Assembly (NCBI GenBank): GCA_035578905.1
Contig: JAQJVL010000325.1
Coordinates: forward strand, 476,198 to 540,197
Length of the DNA stretch: 64,000 nt
Direction: 5' to 3'
DNA from: Stictocephala bisonia
Lineage: Eukaryota; Arthropoda; Insecta; Hemiptera; Membracidae
The position numbers and the translations under genes were made by a program. Below, piece after piece: positions 47,990-58,591 of the stretch (position 1 is the stretch's first letter; every line of letters starts with the position of its first letter). A model generated the notes under the pieces. The model had not been told where the DNA came from, searched no databases, and was given only the letters and a program-made list of their open reading frames with translations.

Positions 47990-48065
47990 GACCTTCCTAC
48001 CCACCCACACAGGCACAGTGATCTTGCCCCACCCACCCACCCATACACGTACAGTGGTCTTCCAG
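47990..48065 (-). repeat. Dispersed minisatellite M, locus 5
   Basis: About two units on the C-rich strand: ACCCACCCACACAGGCACAG, TGATCTTGCCCCACC, CACCCATACACGTACAGTGG. This locus is one of the closest to the family consensus. Confidence 0.75.
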
Positions 48066-48440
48066 TGTTAAGGAAGAATTGTCATCGATACATAAACTGA
48101 ACGATATATTAAATTATGTTAAGAAAAACCTTTTTAGATTCATTTTGTGAAATTGTTACATTGGAAAGAAGATTCTATCTTCCTAATCTCATGATTTGCA
48201 AACAAAACCACAATCTAGTAATTTTTATTTCATTTTAATGTTAAGATTTGCACATGTACCATGTTTTAGGAGCATCAAAAAAGAAAATTATGGCATTTAG
48301 AATAAATATTTATGTTTAGTACCAACATTTATATTCCTTAGGTCAGAGTTAAATAAAATATGGTGTATTTTTCAGTGAATTTAGGAACATATACTCAAAT
48401 GGCGTTCTTAAATTTTGAATAGAGGCTAATCTAACTGTGT
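48066..48440. other. AT-rich DNA, no feature seen
   Basis: Nothing recognised. Confidence 0.55.
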
Positions 48441-48522
48441 GAAGCCAGAACCTTCCAGAATGGCATTCAGAAAGATCTATATAATCCTCCCAGAACCACT
48501 TGATCACAGCTCCAGAATCTTC
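48441..48522 (+). promoter_or_regulatory. Heat-shock-element-like cluster around a TATA box
   Basis: GAACCTTCCAGAA (48448-48460) matches the three-repeat heat-shock element GAAnnTTCnnGAA exactly. TATATAA follows at 48478-48484. A two-repeat element, GAATCTTC, lies at 48515-48522. The spacing of the first element to the TATA word would suit plus-strand transcription starting near 48510. I found no open gene downstream except the LINE relic at 48793. A 70-codon minus-strand frame (48349-48561) covers the same bases and is unrecognised. Chance occurrence is possible. Confidence 0.35.
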
Positions 48523-48792
48523 GAGTTTACAGCGGTGTGTTATACAAAGATACTCCTCCATCTACTCAGTCAGTTATTCTCAGTAACTCTGTGAATCTTT
48601 CGTTTCCGGCCTGGAGAGGTTGTGACAGTCAAATGTCGCTGTTTAAAAGTGACGGTTTATGCGCTAAGTGACATTAATTATTATAAATAGTAGTGTTTAG
48701 ATTTCATAAGTTTAGTGTCTGTCTAGTAATTTAAATCTATAAATGTCTCGTAGTGTGCAATTTAGTTAGTTAGTCGGTGCAAATAAAAGTAA

Positions 48793-49231
48793 CATCAGCA
48801 AAAGAGTAGGATCGCGCTATTACTATGTACTCTTCCAGTTTTTGGGTATGGTCTGACAGAGGAGAGTTGGGCTATCTTGCATAGGTTAGAAAATAGTGCA
48901 GTTGATTTGTGTATAATATGCAGAAAGTATGACCACATCTGTGAATTCTCTAATAGATAATAGTTGGACTGTTGTCTATTAGAGAAACAGCCAAGATCGA
49001 GATAGCCTCTTTGGTCCTACTCACAAGGCAGCCCTGCTATTTGAAGAAGCAATTAATGTATCGCTGTTTAGTAAAAGAGCGAAACACACGAAAAGATGTC
49101 ATGTTACACTTACCCCTAATAAAAACCGAAGCGGGTAGGAAGGGGTCTACTTCAGATCCTTTGTGTATAACGCTCTGCCACCTCTTCTTAAATCCAAAAA
49201 TTACAAGCAGTTCAGAATGATTGTAAAATAA
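48793..49231 (+). pseudogene. Frameshifted 3' end of a LINE (non-LTR) reverse-transcriptase ORF
   Basis: The C-terminal region of a non-LTR retrotransposon ORF2, broken over three reading frames. Frame 1 (48793-48957) has LLLCTLPVFGYG then LENSAVDLCIICRKYDHI, ending at TAA 48958. Frame 2 (48972 to about 49142) has IRETAKIEIASLVLL and TRKDVMLHLPLIKTEAGRK. Frame 3 (49145-49231) has FRSFVYNALPPLLKSKN and ends at TAA. The order fits LINE proteins of the CR1/L2/jockey type as I know them: a LxxLQNxAARL...KYDHI block, then HWLPIRxRIxFKI, then RxxxxLxLPxxKTExGxxSFxxRxxxxWNxLP and a lysine-rich tail. The catalytic FADD-type motif lies upstream and is missing, so the copy is 5'-truncated and dead. The exact clade was not determined. 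Confidence 0.75.
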
Positions 49232-50429
49232 CTTAAATGGTAAATAACTTGTAAAGTATTTTGAAAAGAAATGTTATGTTAAAAATTTCTCTAAATAAAA
49301 ACATTATTTATTTACTCTGTGGACGTCACAGTGTTATAACTTGTAGCGTAAACCCCTAAGTGGATGGTTTAGTTTCAAAAGTGCTGTATTCAAACTACTC
49401 AGTGCTATAATCACTATGACATGAACGTCATTAAGAATGTGCCTAACTACTAACCTTAACTATAGAATGGAGAATGAGGGATATTTGTATGGATGTATAA
49501 CTGCAATTAATACAAAGGAAATGTCAATATTAAGTTGTGAGGTAATTATATAATTTGGATGTTAGGTGTAATTGTTTATTTTACATTTAAAAAAAATTGA
49601 TTATATATTATTTGCTATCTCCTACTTTAAAAATTTAAAAGCCAGAAAAACATACAGCTTGTAGAAACATGCAGTAAATACACGGTAGATTTATCCTGTA
49701 TAATATTCTTCACCATTGAATTTGATACTAATTTTCAAAATATTAATTCAATAAATAAACGTATTAGCTTTACAGTAAAAATTAATCTAAAAATTTAAAT
49801 TGAACGATATAAGTTGCATTTTATTTTTGTTACAGAAAGTTTTTGCTACTAGCCCCACTTATTTTAAAATAAAGATTAAACAAAGTCACGATTAAATACA
49901 TTCACAACATTATATTTTACTGTTCAATAGAATAAGTAATAAATTACTTTACAGTTAGATCAATTTAAATTACTAAACGTCACAAAAAGTTTAATTACTC
50001 TTAATAGTTTATTACTGTTTTTACACAACCATATGCAATAATAAATTAAAAAATACACATCACGAAACTAAAAGACATAATCTTCTCTAACACTAGTTTC
50101 ATAATTGATCTATGATAATTATGCTTCTTTACTAGAAACGATTTAAAATTATTCAGAAGTTAATTTAAATTAAATCTCCTTCTAAATTAATTATATGTTT
50201 ATTAAAATGTCACACTTGAAGTGCACTATTTTATGCCATACAGTTCTAAAAAATACAATATTTCCTTAATACAAGTGTATGTAACAAATAATTGTTTTAA
50301 CTATGATATATATATATATTAAAATTGTTTCTTTTCATTCGCAATGAAACGAAATGGTAACAGAATATGGAACACAATTAACGTAAGATACTTTATTTTT
50401 TTGTAAATGTGATTTTACCCAGTTAAGCT
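49232..50429. other. AT-rich DNA, no feature seen
   Basis: The first ~90 bp may be LINE 3' UTR (AATAAAAACATTATTTATTT). Nothing else recognised. Confidence 0.55.
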
Positions 50430-50630
50430 CTAGGGGAGATCATATTTTTCTGCAGACTCAGGTGGCTGAGATCCCACAATTTGCGGGGGAGGAACCCTTT
50501 TGCGTGATTCGCATGATGATAGGTCTTCCGGCATGGAAAATAACATTAAGATGATGTTAGGCCACGTGCATTACATGGCCTCTCTTGCCAGTCTACCCCT
50601 GGTGTAGTGTAGTGAGTTTTTTTTGTTTTG
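50430..50630. repeat. GC-richer block, possible decayed element
   Basis: Less AT-rich than its flanks, with GATCCCACAATTTGCGGGGG, GATTCGCATGATGATAGG and GGCCACGTGCATTACATGGC. It ends in a TTTTTTTTGTTTTGTTT tract, as a retroposed element might. No tRNA boxes and no recognised protein in any frame I read. Identity unknown. Confidence 0.3.
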
Positions 50631-50667
50631 TTTAAAGAGTATTTTAATATATATAAGGTGTATTCCA

Positions 50668-50712
50668 GATCACTGACTCACCCGCCCACCATTACACGTA
50701 CAGTGGTATGTA
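50668..50712 (-). repeat. Dispersed minisatellite M, locus 6
   Basis: One unit on the C-rich strand: GACTCACCCGCCCACC, then ATTACACGTACAGTGGTA. It faces locus 7 in inverted orientation about 350 bp away. Confidence 0.65.
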
Positions 50713-51054
50713 CATATATATATATAATTGTAAAATTGAATTTCCACCCACTAAAAAAGATGTAATTATTCCCAAGAGAATGATAGACACCAACTCATTT
50801 ACAGCTCTACATTCATTCACTGTTCGTACCAGCCACATACAGCTCTCATACATTCCACTTAGAATATTATTTTCTTGACAAACAATGTGTGTTGGATGTA
50901 AATTCTCTAAATAATTTCTCTAGATTTTTGGTACATATGACAAACAAAATTATGCCATCTCCGTTATTTTTAAATATAATTTTTTATCTTATATTTATCG
51001 TTTAAGGCCTCAATAATACATGATTGTAAATGGCCAACTCTGTAAATCTTTTTT
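50713..51054. other. Spacer between inverted M loci
   Basis: AT-rich with a short (TA)n tract at 50714-50725; nothing else recognised. Confidence 0.5.
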
Positions 51055-51125
51055 GTGGGTAATACCACTGTACGTGCATGGGTGAGTAGGTAGGTCAGTA
51101 CCACTGTTTGTGTATAGGTGATTAC
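51055..51125 (+). repeat. Dispersed minisatellite M, locus 7
   Basis: About two units on the G-rich strand: GGGTAATACCACTGTACGTG, CATGGGTGAGTAGGTAGG, TCAGTACCACTGTTTGTGTA. Confidence 0.7.
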
Positions 51126-52497
51126 ATATTTCAGTGAAAAATGATAAGTTTAGGTCACGACATGATAAAGTTTATATTTAACTTTAATAGTAGGCATTTC
51201 TGTTCTATCTACATTATTTCTCTATTTAAACATCCCGCTCACGAGATTCAACTATCTCTACTATTCACTACATTACACATAGCCACGGTGAACTACCTTC
51301 CATTAATGGCTTATTCTATTTAAACTATAAATAAACTGAAATTGTACAAACTTTCAAACTAAATATAACCAAAATAGGACAGGAAAGCTAAATAATTTAA
51401 ACAAGTATATTTCCTCTTTTACCATTTTCTTGAATAGCGTCAAATTGAAAGACAGTTTGAGAGCTGAACTGTCAATGTTGATTGATTCAGTAAAGGAAAG
51501 AACGTCAGCAGAGGGATCACACGTCCCTTACCTCTAGAGACACGTGTGTCATGTCTTCTTGACAAAACCTAACTCTGTAATATAACTCATATATTCTTCT
51601 TATAAGTTATATAACTAACTTATAAGCATAGCTATATCAACGTAATTTGCAATCTCAGTATGTTTCAAATAACTTGTTTCCAGAAACTTTTATTACTTGG
51701 ATAAAAATAAAGGAAATAAAATAATTTAATGCATAATTTCTATTTTATGGAGATACAATCTATTGCTACCAAACGTTTTAATGATTTGAAAAGGAAGTAA
51801 CATTTTATATCTCACTTTAAGATTTATTATATAAAAACTGAGCGTAAGCCTACTTTTGTTTCTAAACTTGTATTATAACTTTATTAAAATTAACGTTCTT
51901 TATGAATACGTACGTATGAATAATCATCACATTAGTGATGTATTTGAAAATACCTAGAGGTTGTTATCATTGGTAAAACTAAAATGTTTGCCTTTTACAC
52001 GATTACAATCAAAATAATAAAGAATCCATTTGTGCTTGAATTGAATTACTTCAATGAAGTATGTTTTAATCATTGATTTAGTGAACTTGTAACGTTAGTT
52101 TTGCATTCAACTTGCAGCATGTATTTAAAAGAAAAATTGCACGCGAGGACATGCTCATGGACTTTCTGATAAATAATAAGGGGAGAGCAAGACAGTACAC
52201 ATTTTTCTTATAAGCAAAATGTATTTTATTTTTTGTCCACCGTTCCTTACTTTTTACCCTCCATAAGCAACATACACTTTTATATAGCAAAGTTAGTTCA
52301 TAATTCTTTGGGACATGCTTCAATCTTGTCCGTTCTAATTTATAGGCCTAGTAGAGAAAATAACTATAAAATAGAAAATTAAGGAATCAACAGTTAAAAG
52401 TCACGGAAAACGATCAAAAAAGTTAAACATTGAAAGCAAACAGGTCAAACACAACATAAACACGATAACTAGCGCCGCGCTAGCAAGAACAAGGAAA
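51126..52497. other. AT-rich DNA, no feature seen
   Basis: Nothing recognised. 60- and 81-codon frames here are unrecognised. A CpG-bearing near-palindrome CTAGCGCCGCGCTAG lies at 52470-52484. Confidence 0.5.
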
Positions 52498-52509
52498 CGC
52501 GCATGCGCA
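52498..52509. promoter_or_regulatory. NRF-1-type palindrome
   Basis: CGCGCATGCGCA matches the NRF-1 consensus YGCGCAYGCGCR exactly. It sits in a small CpG-containing islet (about 52470-52515) within AT-rich DNA. Promoter function is inferred; no transcript start or gene was recognised nearby. Confidence 0.35.
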
Positions 52510-52821
52510 ATATGCATGGACTTATTACATACGAAGATATTATGCTCGTTGGCAAGTGCGACATATCAAACCAGTTCTATGTTAACGTACATGTCCTCAC
52601 CACATAAAAGCACCCATATTACATGGAAGGACTAGCTCGTGAGTATTGTGATATGTATATGGGCAAGTTCTCGCGTGTGGTATTTGTAAGTAACTTTAGT
52701 TACAAAGTTAACCTTTAAGAAAATTGGTATCTTAGCTCGACTACATTTTACACTTTATACATCGGGACATTTCCTGTTATATAACATTGTAAAACATAGT
52801 AGCATTTGATTTATTGATTTA

Positions 52822-53875
52822 TATACAGTATGTAGTTTGTAAATGAGCCACCATTGTGATCTTGGAAACCATAAGTCTGACAAAAATCTTTAAATGAGGA
52901 ACCTTAACTTGTTTTTGAAGACAATTAAAAATACATACTGTATTTAAATATTTTCAAATATTACCACCATTTCACGATATGGTGGCCAACTTTGTTTTTT
53001 CTTATAGAACACCCTATATTTAAATTGTATGATGGTTTTATGTAGAAATAGTAATTTTAAGTATTTTAGTCCTGGCAATTCTTCGATATTTTGACTAATA
53101 ACTTATATATGAGAGCTCAAAATACTCGAATTCCTTATGGAGCTTACTATTGATACAATATTTAAAAAATATATATACATTTAAAAAAAATCTAATCTGC
53201 AAATATTACAGCAAACCTTTGAAAAATGTATGCCTATCTATTCTTTCTTAACGATTTGACAGAATAGTGTATTAAACTATAATACACATAAATTTAAATA
53301 AATTTGTTTCTATTTTGTTAACAATATGAGATGTTTAAGTCAACTTTCAACCATATTGACAGCTGTTTAAGAAGTTGACTTGAAGATCTGATAATGGTAA
53401 CAATGTTGCCAACATCCCTTAATCTGTAACAAAATAATATCAATTTGTTTGAATATCTATTTACTATAATTTAATACACTATTCTGACAAATCGTGAAAA
53501 AATGGCTAGGAATACATTTTCCAAAGGTTTGCTGTATTCTTTGCAGATTAGATTATTTTTTGAATGTGTAGTAATAAAAAAATGTTATCTCTACAAATTT
53601 TTTTTGTAACAATAAAATTAAGCAAAATATCGGCAAACTGCCATGAACAAAAAACTATCATAAGAAATAGGGTATTCATAGGAAAAACAAAGTTGGCCGT
53701 CATAGTGGAAAATGGCGGCTATTTTTCAAAACATGAAATATTTAATTTGAACATATTGAAATATTTATTTTAAATTATCATAAAAAACAAGTTAAGTTTC
53801 CCTATTTGAAGTTTTTTGTCAGACTTATCGTCTCAAGATCACAATGGTGGCACATTTAAAAAGAAACCCTGTATA
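52822..53875. mobile_element. Fold-back element F1, ~500-bp diverged inverted arms
   Basis: Left arm 52822-53346 and right arm 53372-53875 are imperfect inverses. The ends are TATACAG and CTGTATA. Matching blocks are GCCACCATTGTGATCTTG, AAGTCTGACAAAAA, TGGCCAACTTTGTTTTT, TAATCTGCAAA, ACAGCAAACCTTTG, GACAGAATAGTGTATTAAA and, at the centre, GTCAACTT/AAGTTGAC. The arms differ by many substitutions and indels, so the element is old. No transposase frame is present. It shares its terminal TATACAGG-type word with F2 at 60.5 kb. Read as a non-autonomous fold-back DNA transposon. Confidence 0.8.
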
Positions 53876-54204
53876 AGAGGTATTTAAATATTCCATAACT
53901 ATATCTCGTATTGAACCTCTCATTTAATTAAAAAAAAAAAATGAAGTCAGAACATATAATAACTAAATAGAAGTTAGAAGCTGGTTCTATTTCTTTGAAA
54001 TATAATTTGATTAACTGAATTTAGAAACTGTGTAGTACAAATACTATAAAATTAAACTACTTATAACTAAACACTTATACTTAAATACTAATATAGCAAC
54101 CCTAATTACTAATCTACTTACACCGAAGTAGTAAAAAGCTAGAGGTCATTACCTAAGTGTCTATTAAGCAGGTGTGTATGATCCCACGATTGGGGGTGCT
54201 TCTT
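53876..54204. other. AT-rich DNA, no feature seen
   Basis: Nothing recognised. Confidence 0.55.
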
Positions 54205-54255
54205 GTACGGGGATAGTCAGAGGGGAGGTTGGGGAGGGGGTTGGAGTGCGTGATG
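54205..54255 (+). other. G-rich tract, possible quadruplex
   Basis: GGGGATAGTCAGAGGGG is followed by AGGTTGGGGAGGGGGTTGG. Four G-runs of four or more bases, with loops of 9, 5 and 1 bases, stand out in AT-rich DNA. Quadruplex formation is a prediction only. Confidence 0.4.
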
Positions 54256-54939
54256 TGGATTACAACCGCTTGGGGAAGGAGAAGAATAATAAAGAATGAC
54301 TCCACGTGTGCTCCCAACTCATCCAACAAATTGTTTGTAATAAATAAATATTATGTGTTTGTGAAAATAAAGTTCGTGTACCTTGTTTAGTACACGAGTA
54401 CACTAGTTATATTTGTAAAATGATAACTGTGATTTAACGTGTCAAAGGGGCAGTTAATACAAAACGTTATAGTATTAATTTTCATATTACATATATTCAA
54501 TATGAGAACAAAATAAGATAGTATATTATTTAAGATATATGTACAATAGTTAGGGTATACTATTGCGTTTTCGAAGATAAAAATACTTCGTAATTTACTT
54601 CTTTTTTGTTTTAATATATTTCTTGTTTACCATATTACATGCACATCTAAATTTTTTGACTAAATGACTTGAGAATTATGCCAGTTGACCAAACACTTTT
54701 GTAACAAAACTATCTTAGACATTTATTAAGCTCTCAATAAAAATAAGTTAAATATCCTATACTTTTTTATTGTTTTGAACGAGAAAATAGATACAACAAT
54801 AATTTATTGCTTTACTTTCGTATGGTAAGGTATAATTGTGATTATTGAAAAATAAGAGCTGATTTAATAAAATAATAATAAAACATGTTCATAAAATTAG
54901 TTGTTCTGTTTACATGGTCTGGGTATTCCCCCTCTCTGT
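54256..54939. other. AT-rich DNA, no feature seen
   Basis: Nothing recognised. Confidence 0.55.
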
Positions 54940-55150
54940 TATTGTAGTTTTTTAAGAATTCCCTTTTTAATATTACTCTGCCAAATTCCCATATACTTTT
55001 GAACTGTGGGACAACTTATTCAGAAATCGTTAGAGGGAGAACCAGTATAGTACAAGGTGAACATTACTGATAACAACTTCCAGTCAAGGCAAGGATTCGA
55101 ACCTGTGCCATTTCTTTCCTAGGCTCAAAGTCCTGATGGCCCCCAGCTCT
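54940..55150 (-). mobile_element. tRNA-derived SINE, copy 2
   Basis: On the minus strand the tRNA-like head contains GGACTTTGAGCC and the B-box GGTTCGAATCC. The body is CAGTAATGTTCACCTTGTAC, TGGTTCTCCCTCTAACG and TGAATAAGTTGTCCC, matching 41390-41632 in order. The A-box part is degenerate and the 3' limit is uncertain. The anticodon-loop word has drifted from the CTGTAAG of copy 1. Confidence 0.8.
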
Positions 55151-55904
55151 ACGAAAAGTAATTTCTTAATTTGTATTTTTATTAATTTATTTCACTTATT
55201 TTTATACAAAATCTAAGTCTCACCAAGTTATGCAAAACGTGTCGGTGAGGTCCTATAGTAAAAAAAGGAAAATAAAAACTTAATACAGAAAATCCATGTT
55301 TTTCTATTTTAATTTTTATACAGTTATTATTAACATTGGGCGGTTTAGAGCAGGCACATATCTTTAAATATAAATATTGCAGCTTATTATTATTGTACTA
55401 ACTAGTGTTACAAAGAAACGTTAATACGATAACTGTGCAGTGTGGCTAAAACAAAAACACTTGGAGATAACGATTGACAGTTTGTAAACAATTTTATCCT
55501 GTTGGCAAAAATATTCCTGTTCTCTACTCTATGTCCCATTCCCTCAACAACACGTCACAGTTCGGCAGTGTGTGAAACGTAATATTGTAACTGTAAATAT
55601 AAAAAAAGTGACATAACCTTAGCGTGTTTTCTTACTGTAATTTAATTGTTGTAAAGAAAAAAAAACTTGGTGATTACTAAATCTGCTTTTATGTGTAATT
55701 TGTTAAAATATTTGAACAGTGCATTGTGTTTGGTGTGTTAATTTTAATTTTCTATTGCTGGTACTTGCCCATTTCTGGGTCAGTATCTATCTCGGCTGTG
55801 TTGTTTTGGTAAATGTTCACTTTCAGTAAATCATTCCTACGTAGAAAAATTCGTTAGAATTAATAATATTTTAAAAATATATATAAGAAATAATCTGAAC
55901 CAAC
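55151..55904. other. AT-rich DNA, no feature seen
   Basis: Nothing recognised. Confidence 0.55.
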
Positions 55905-55960
55905 CTGCCCGGTGGTATCGACCGACCTGGCCATCGGCCATCCATACATGCACGGTGTGA
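55905..55960 (-). repeat. Dispersed minisatellite M, locus 8 (divergent)
   Basis: GGTGGTATCGACCGACC, then a GGCCATCGGCC insertion, then ATCCATACATGCACGGTG. The order CC(A)TACATGCAC(G)GTG fits a diverged M unit on the C-rich strand. Confidence 0.45.
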
Positions 55961-57614
55961 AGTTACATTATTGTAACAATAATGTAAGATGATTTTGTGC
56001 TGGGTTACATTGGTGTGAGATAGTGCAGTGATTATGTGAATAGTAGGAAATAATGTACATGACGGTAAATAATGGTTCTGCTATAATTATTATATTATGA
56101 GAGAGACAGAGAGTTAAAAGTTTTAAACAATTATTCCTGACTTTATTATCAGTTATTTGTAGTATTAAAAGCACCCATATTATTTTAATTACTTCGATAC
56201 ATGTGAAGTTGAACAGTATGTTAGGTATTCATGTAAGGCCCTGAAAGTATTTCACAGGGAACTTATACATAACTTCAAAATAACGTTGCAACAGGGAAAT
56301 ACAGAATGGAAATTCATATATTTCATTACATCATGATTTTTACTTGATGATATATTGAAATACATGAAATAAAAACCTGACACTGAAAATCAAGCTTTGT
56401 TAATAATAGTTCTTTCTCTTTTGCTTTTTCCCTGTAATATTAAATTGTTTGTTCTACTTTTTGTAATAATGTATTAAAGTGTCTTTTTTCAATGCTTATA
56501 ATGAAAAACATTCATGACTATCCAATTTGTTTACTTAAATAACAATAACTGTTAAGCTGCTGCTGGACAACAAGAAATATTAATGTAAATGGGGAATTAC
56601 CATCGATATGGAAAAAAGAGGCAAAATGAATATATCGTAATTTTTGTGGACATCAGACTTTTAAAACTTTGATCAGATTTTAATATCATTATTTTTTAAC
56701 AAAATCAATAAAAAATTTAACAAATAAAGTTAATGTTTAAAAAGTGCTCAGTGAATAGTTTATGTAAAATATATGTGATATATAGCATGTTAATATAACA
56801 TTTACTAAGAATGTTATTAAAAGTGATAATTTTTATGACATAAATAACGGGAAACTAGCTTGGTATCTTAAATTTTATTGACTGAACAAGTAATAATTAT
56901 GCAAAATTGCCTTCTTAATTGCGTAACTTCATTAAATAAATGAAAATGATTTAATTTTCTTTTACTCTAGTCAAATTTACAAAGCATCATTCTATCATAC
57001 CAAACCTATAAACCTAAAACTAACATATAACTTCTAATTATAAATGTATATTATTTATAAAAATGAAATAAGATATTTGTTGAAGAAGCCAGCTGATCTG
57101 ACAACGAAAGATGTGACTCTCAGCAGCCCTCTCAGAATTGGCGCATGCGCACTTTCACTTAACTTTGATTTTTAAGATGTAATGTAAGTGCTGTTATTTT
57201 AGAGTTTATCTTTTTACGCTGCATTTTATTCACGTTTTATGTAGTCTGTAGCCTTTTAACTATTGCTGATAGCAATTATGTTAACGATTCAGATCAAATG
57301 ATCATTTTAAAAGAGAAATTGACCGTAGCTTTGTAATAACCAAGAGTTTAATAGCTCTACAGCTGAAAAGAGGTAAGAAATTGATGTATAAATTATGCTC
57401 ATGTACGTTGAATCAGGATTTGTAGACGTGCCTGTTTTAGAGTGTGATTGAGGGCACCCAGTGTATTTTAGACTAGCTAGAACGACAAACACGACAATAA
57501 AGTCTTTCAAGTATATAATTTACGAAAGTTAAAATATTTTTACTAAGGATTATTGCAGAATCAAGTTAGGTACTTAAATGTTTATAGATATGCTCTGCTG
57601 AGCTCATAAATTTA
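55961..57614. other. Unannotated; NRF-1-like word at 57.14 kb
   Basis: No gene recognised. GGCGCATGCGCA at 57140-57151 is one base from the NRF-1 consensus and lies in a GC-richer patch (57080-57165). A 67-codon minus-strand frame (57307-57510) is unrecognised. Confidence 0.45.
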
Positions 57615-58591
57615 ATGTTATCACATGTTTTACAGAACGATGTCACTCCATCAATTTACTTATCAGGATTTTACCACATTGTGTTTACCGTTTACTAGTA
57701 TAAGGTAAACTGTACATATTCGTCTGAGTGTAGTTATTGTATTGATCGTTCACAAAGTTCTGTCAAGACATTCCTGGAAGGGGATCAGTTTATTCGGCAT
57801 TATAAAAGTTTACACCCCTGATGTAATGAGTGTACACCCCACGTTTCCTGAGTGGGGAATACCAGCGTATCTTGTTATTAAACAACCTTCCTGGATTTTG
57901 GAAAGGTTATTTCTGCACGGGTCGTTGATTTGTAATTAGAATTTTTGAGATTTAATCAAAACAGTTTTTTTTTACATTTAACATTTTTACTTTTACAATT
58001 AACTTAAAACGTGATTGTTGATAGTTAGTTATATTTAAAAGCAAACATCCTCATAAATGACTTCATATATCATAGCAATTATCATGAGAATGTCGTACTT
58101 TCAGGGGTTTTATTAGGTTTTTTTTATATAAAAAGGAGATACGATGAAAAATGTCCTTTTCATATTTCATGATAAGTGATATTTCCTAAAATTGGAGAGA
58201 AATTTGAAGAAACGTGTAGAGGACATACGGATAAGAAATTATGGAATTAAAATTCATATTTCTATACATTGCAGAGCATATGTGTAACTACTTACAGTAT
58301 GAGAAACGAATAAATTTACCACTAAATGACGGTGTATTTTGAAAGTAGTAAATTTTGTTAGTTTCACGTAAACGTTATAATTTTTACCTGAAATTAGTTA
58401 TAATTTAAATTCTGTGGTATACGCCCGTTTGAAATAAATAAGAATTTAAATTTAGTAAAAACATGAAATGTCACAATATTAAATATCCCCATTATTTTGA
58501 TTTTTCTAGAAGTCTAAAAGCACATCCTGTGATAAAATCCTGATAAGTATATTGATATTATGACATCGTTCTGTAAAACATGTGATAACAT
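57615..58591. repeat. Inverted repeat, 64-bp arms, ~850-bp spacer
   Basis: ATGTTATCACATGTTTTACA and GAACGATGTCA (57615-57645) are exactly inverted at 58561-58591. Homology continues inward with few mismatches (TACTTATCAGGATTTTA, to 57678 and 58528). The spacing and strong match could mark the terminal inverted repeats of a small DNA element. The interior has no transposase, but it does carry repeat R9. Confidence 0.75.
57765..57905 (+). repeat. Dispersed repeat R9, copy 1
   Basis: TTATAAAAGTTTACACCCCTG, TAATGAGTGTACACCCC, GTTATTAAAC and CCTGGATTTTGGAAAGG match 61810-61960 in order, same orientation. A 65-codon frame (57742-57939) is not preserved in the other copy. Confidence 0.65.

Noticed and set aside
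48349..48561. 70-codon minus-strand frame as a gene
   Set aside because: No domain recognised; it overlaps the HSE/TATA words on the opposite strand and has no supporting signal.
57085..57115. CTGATCTGACAACGAAAG as a hammerhead core
   Set aside because: CTGATCT does not fit CTGANGA and no stem II forms.
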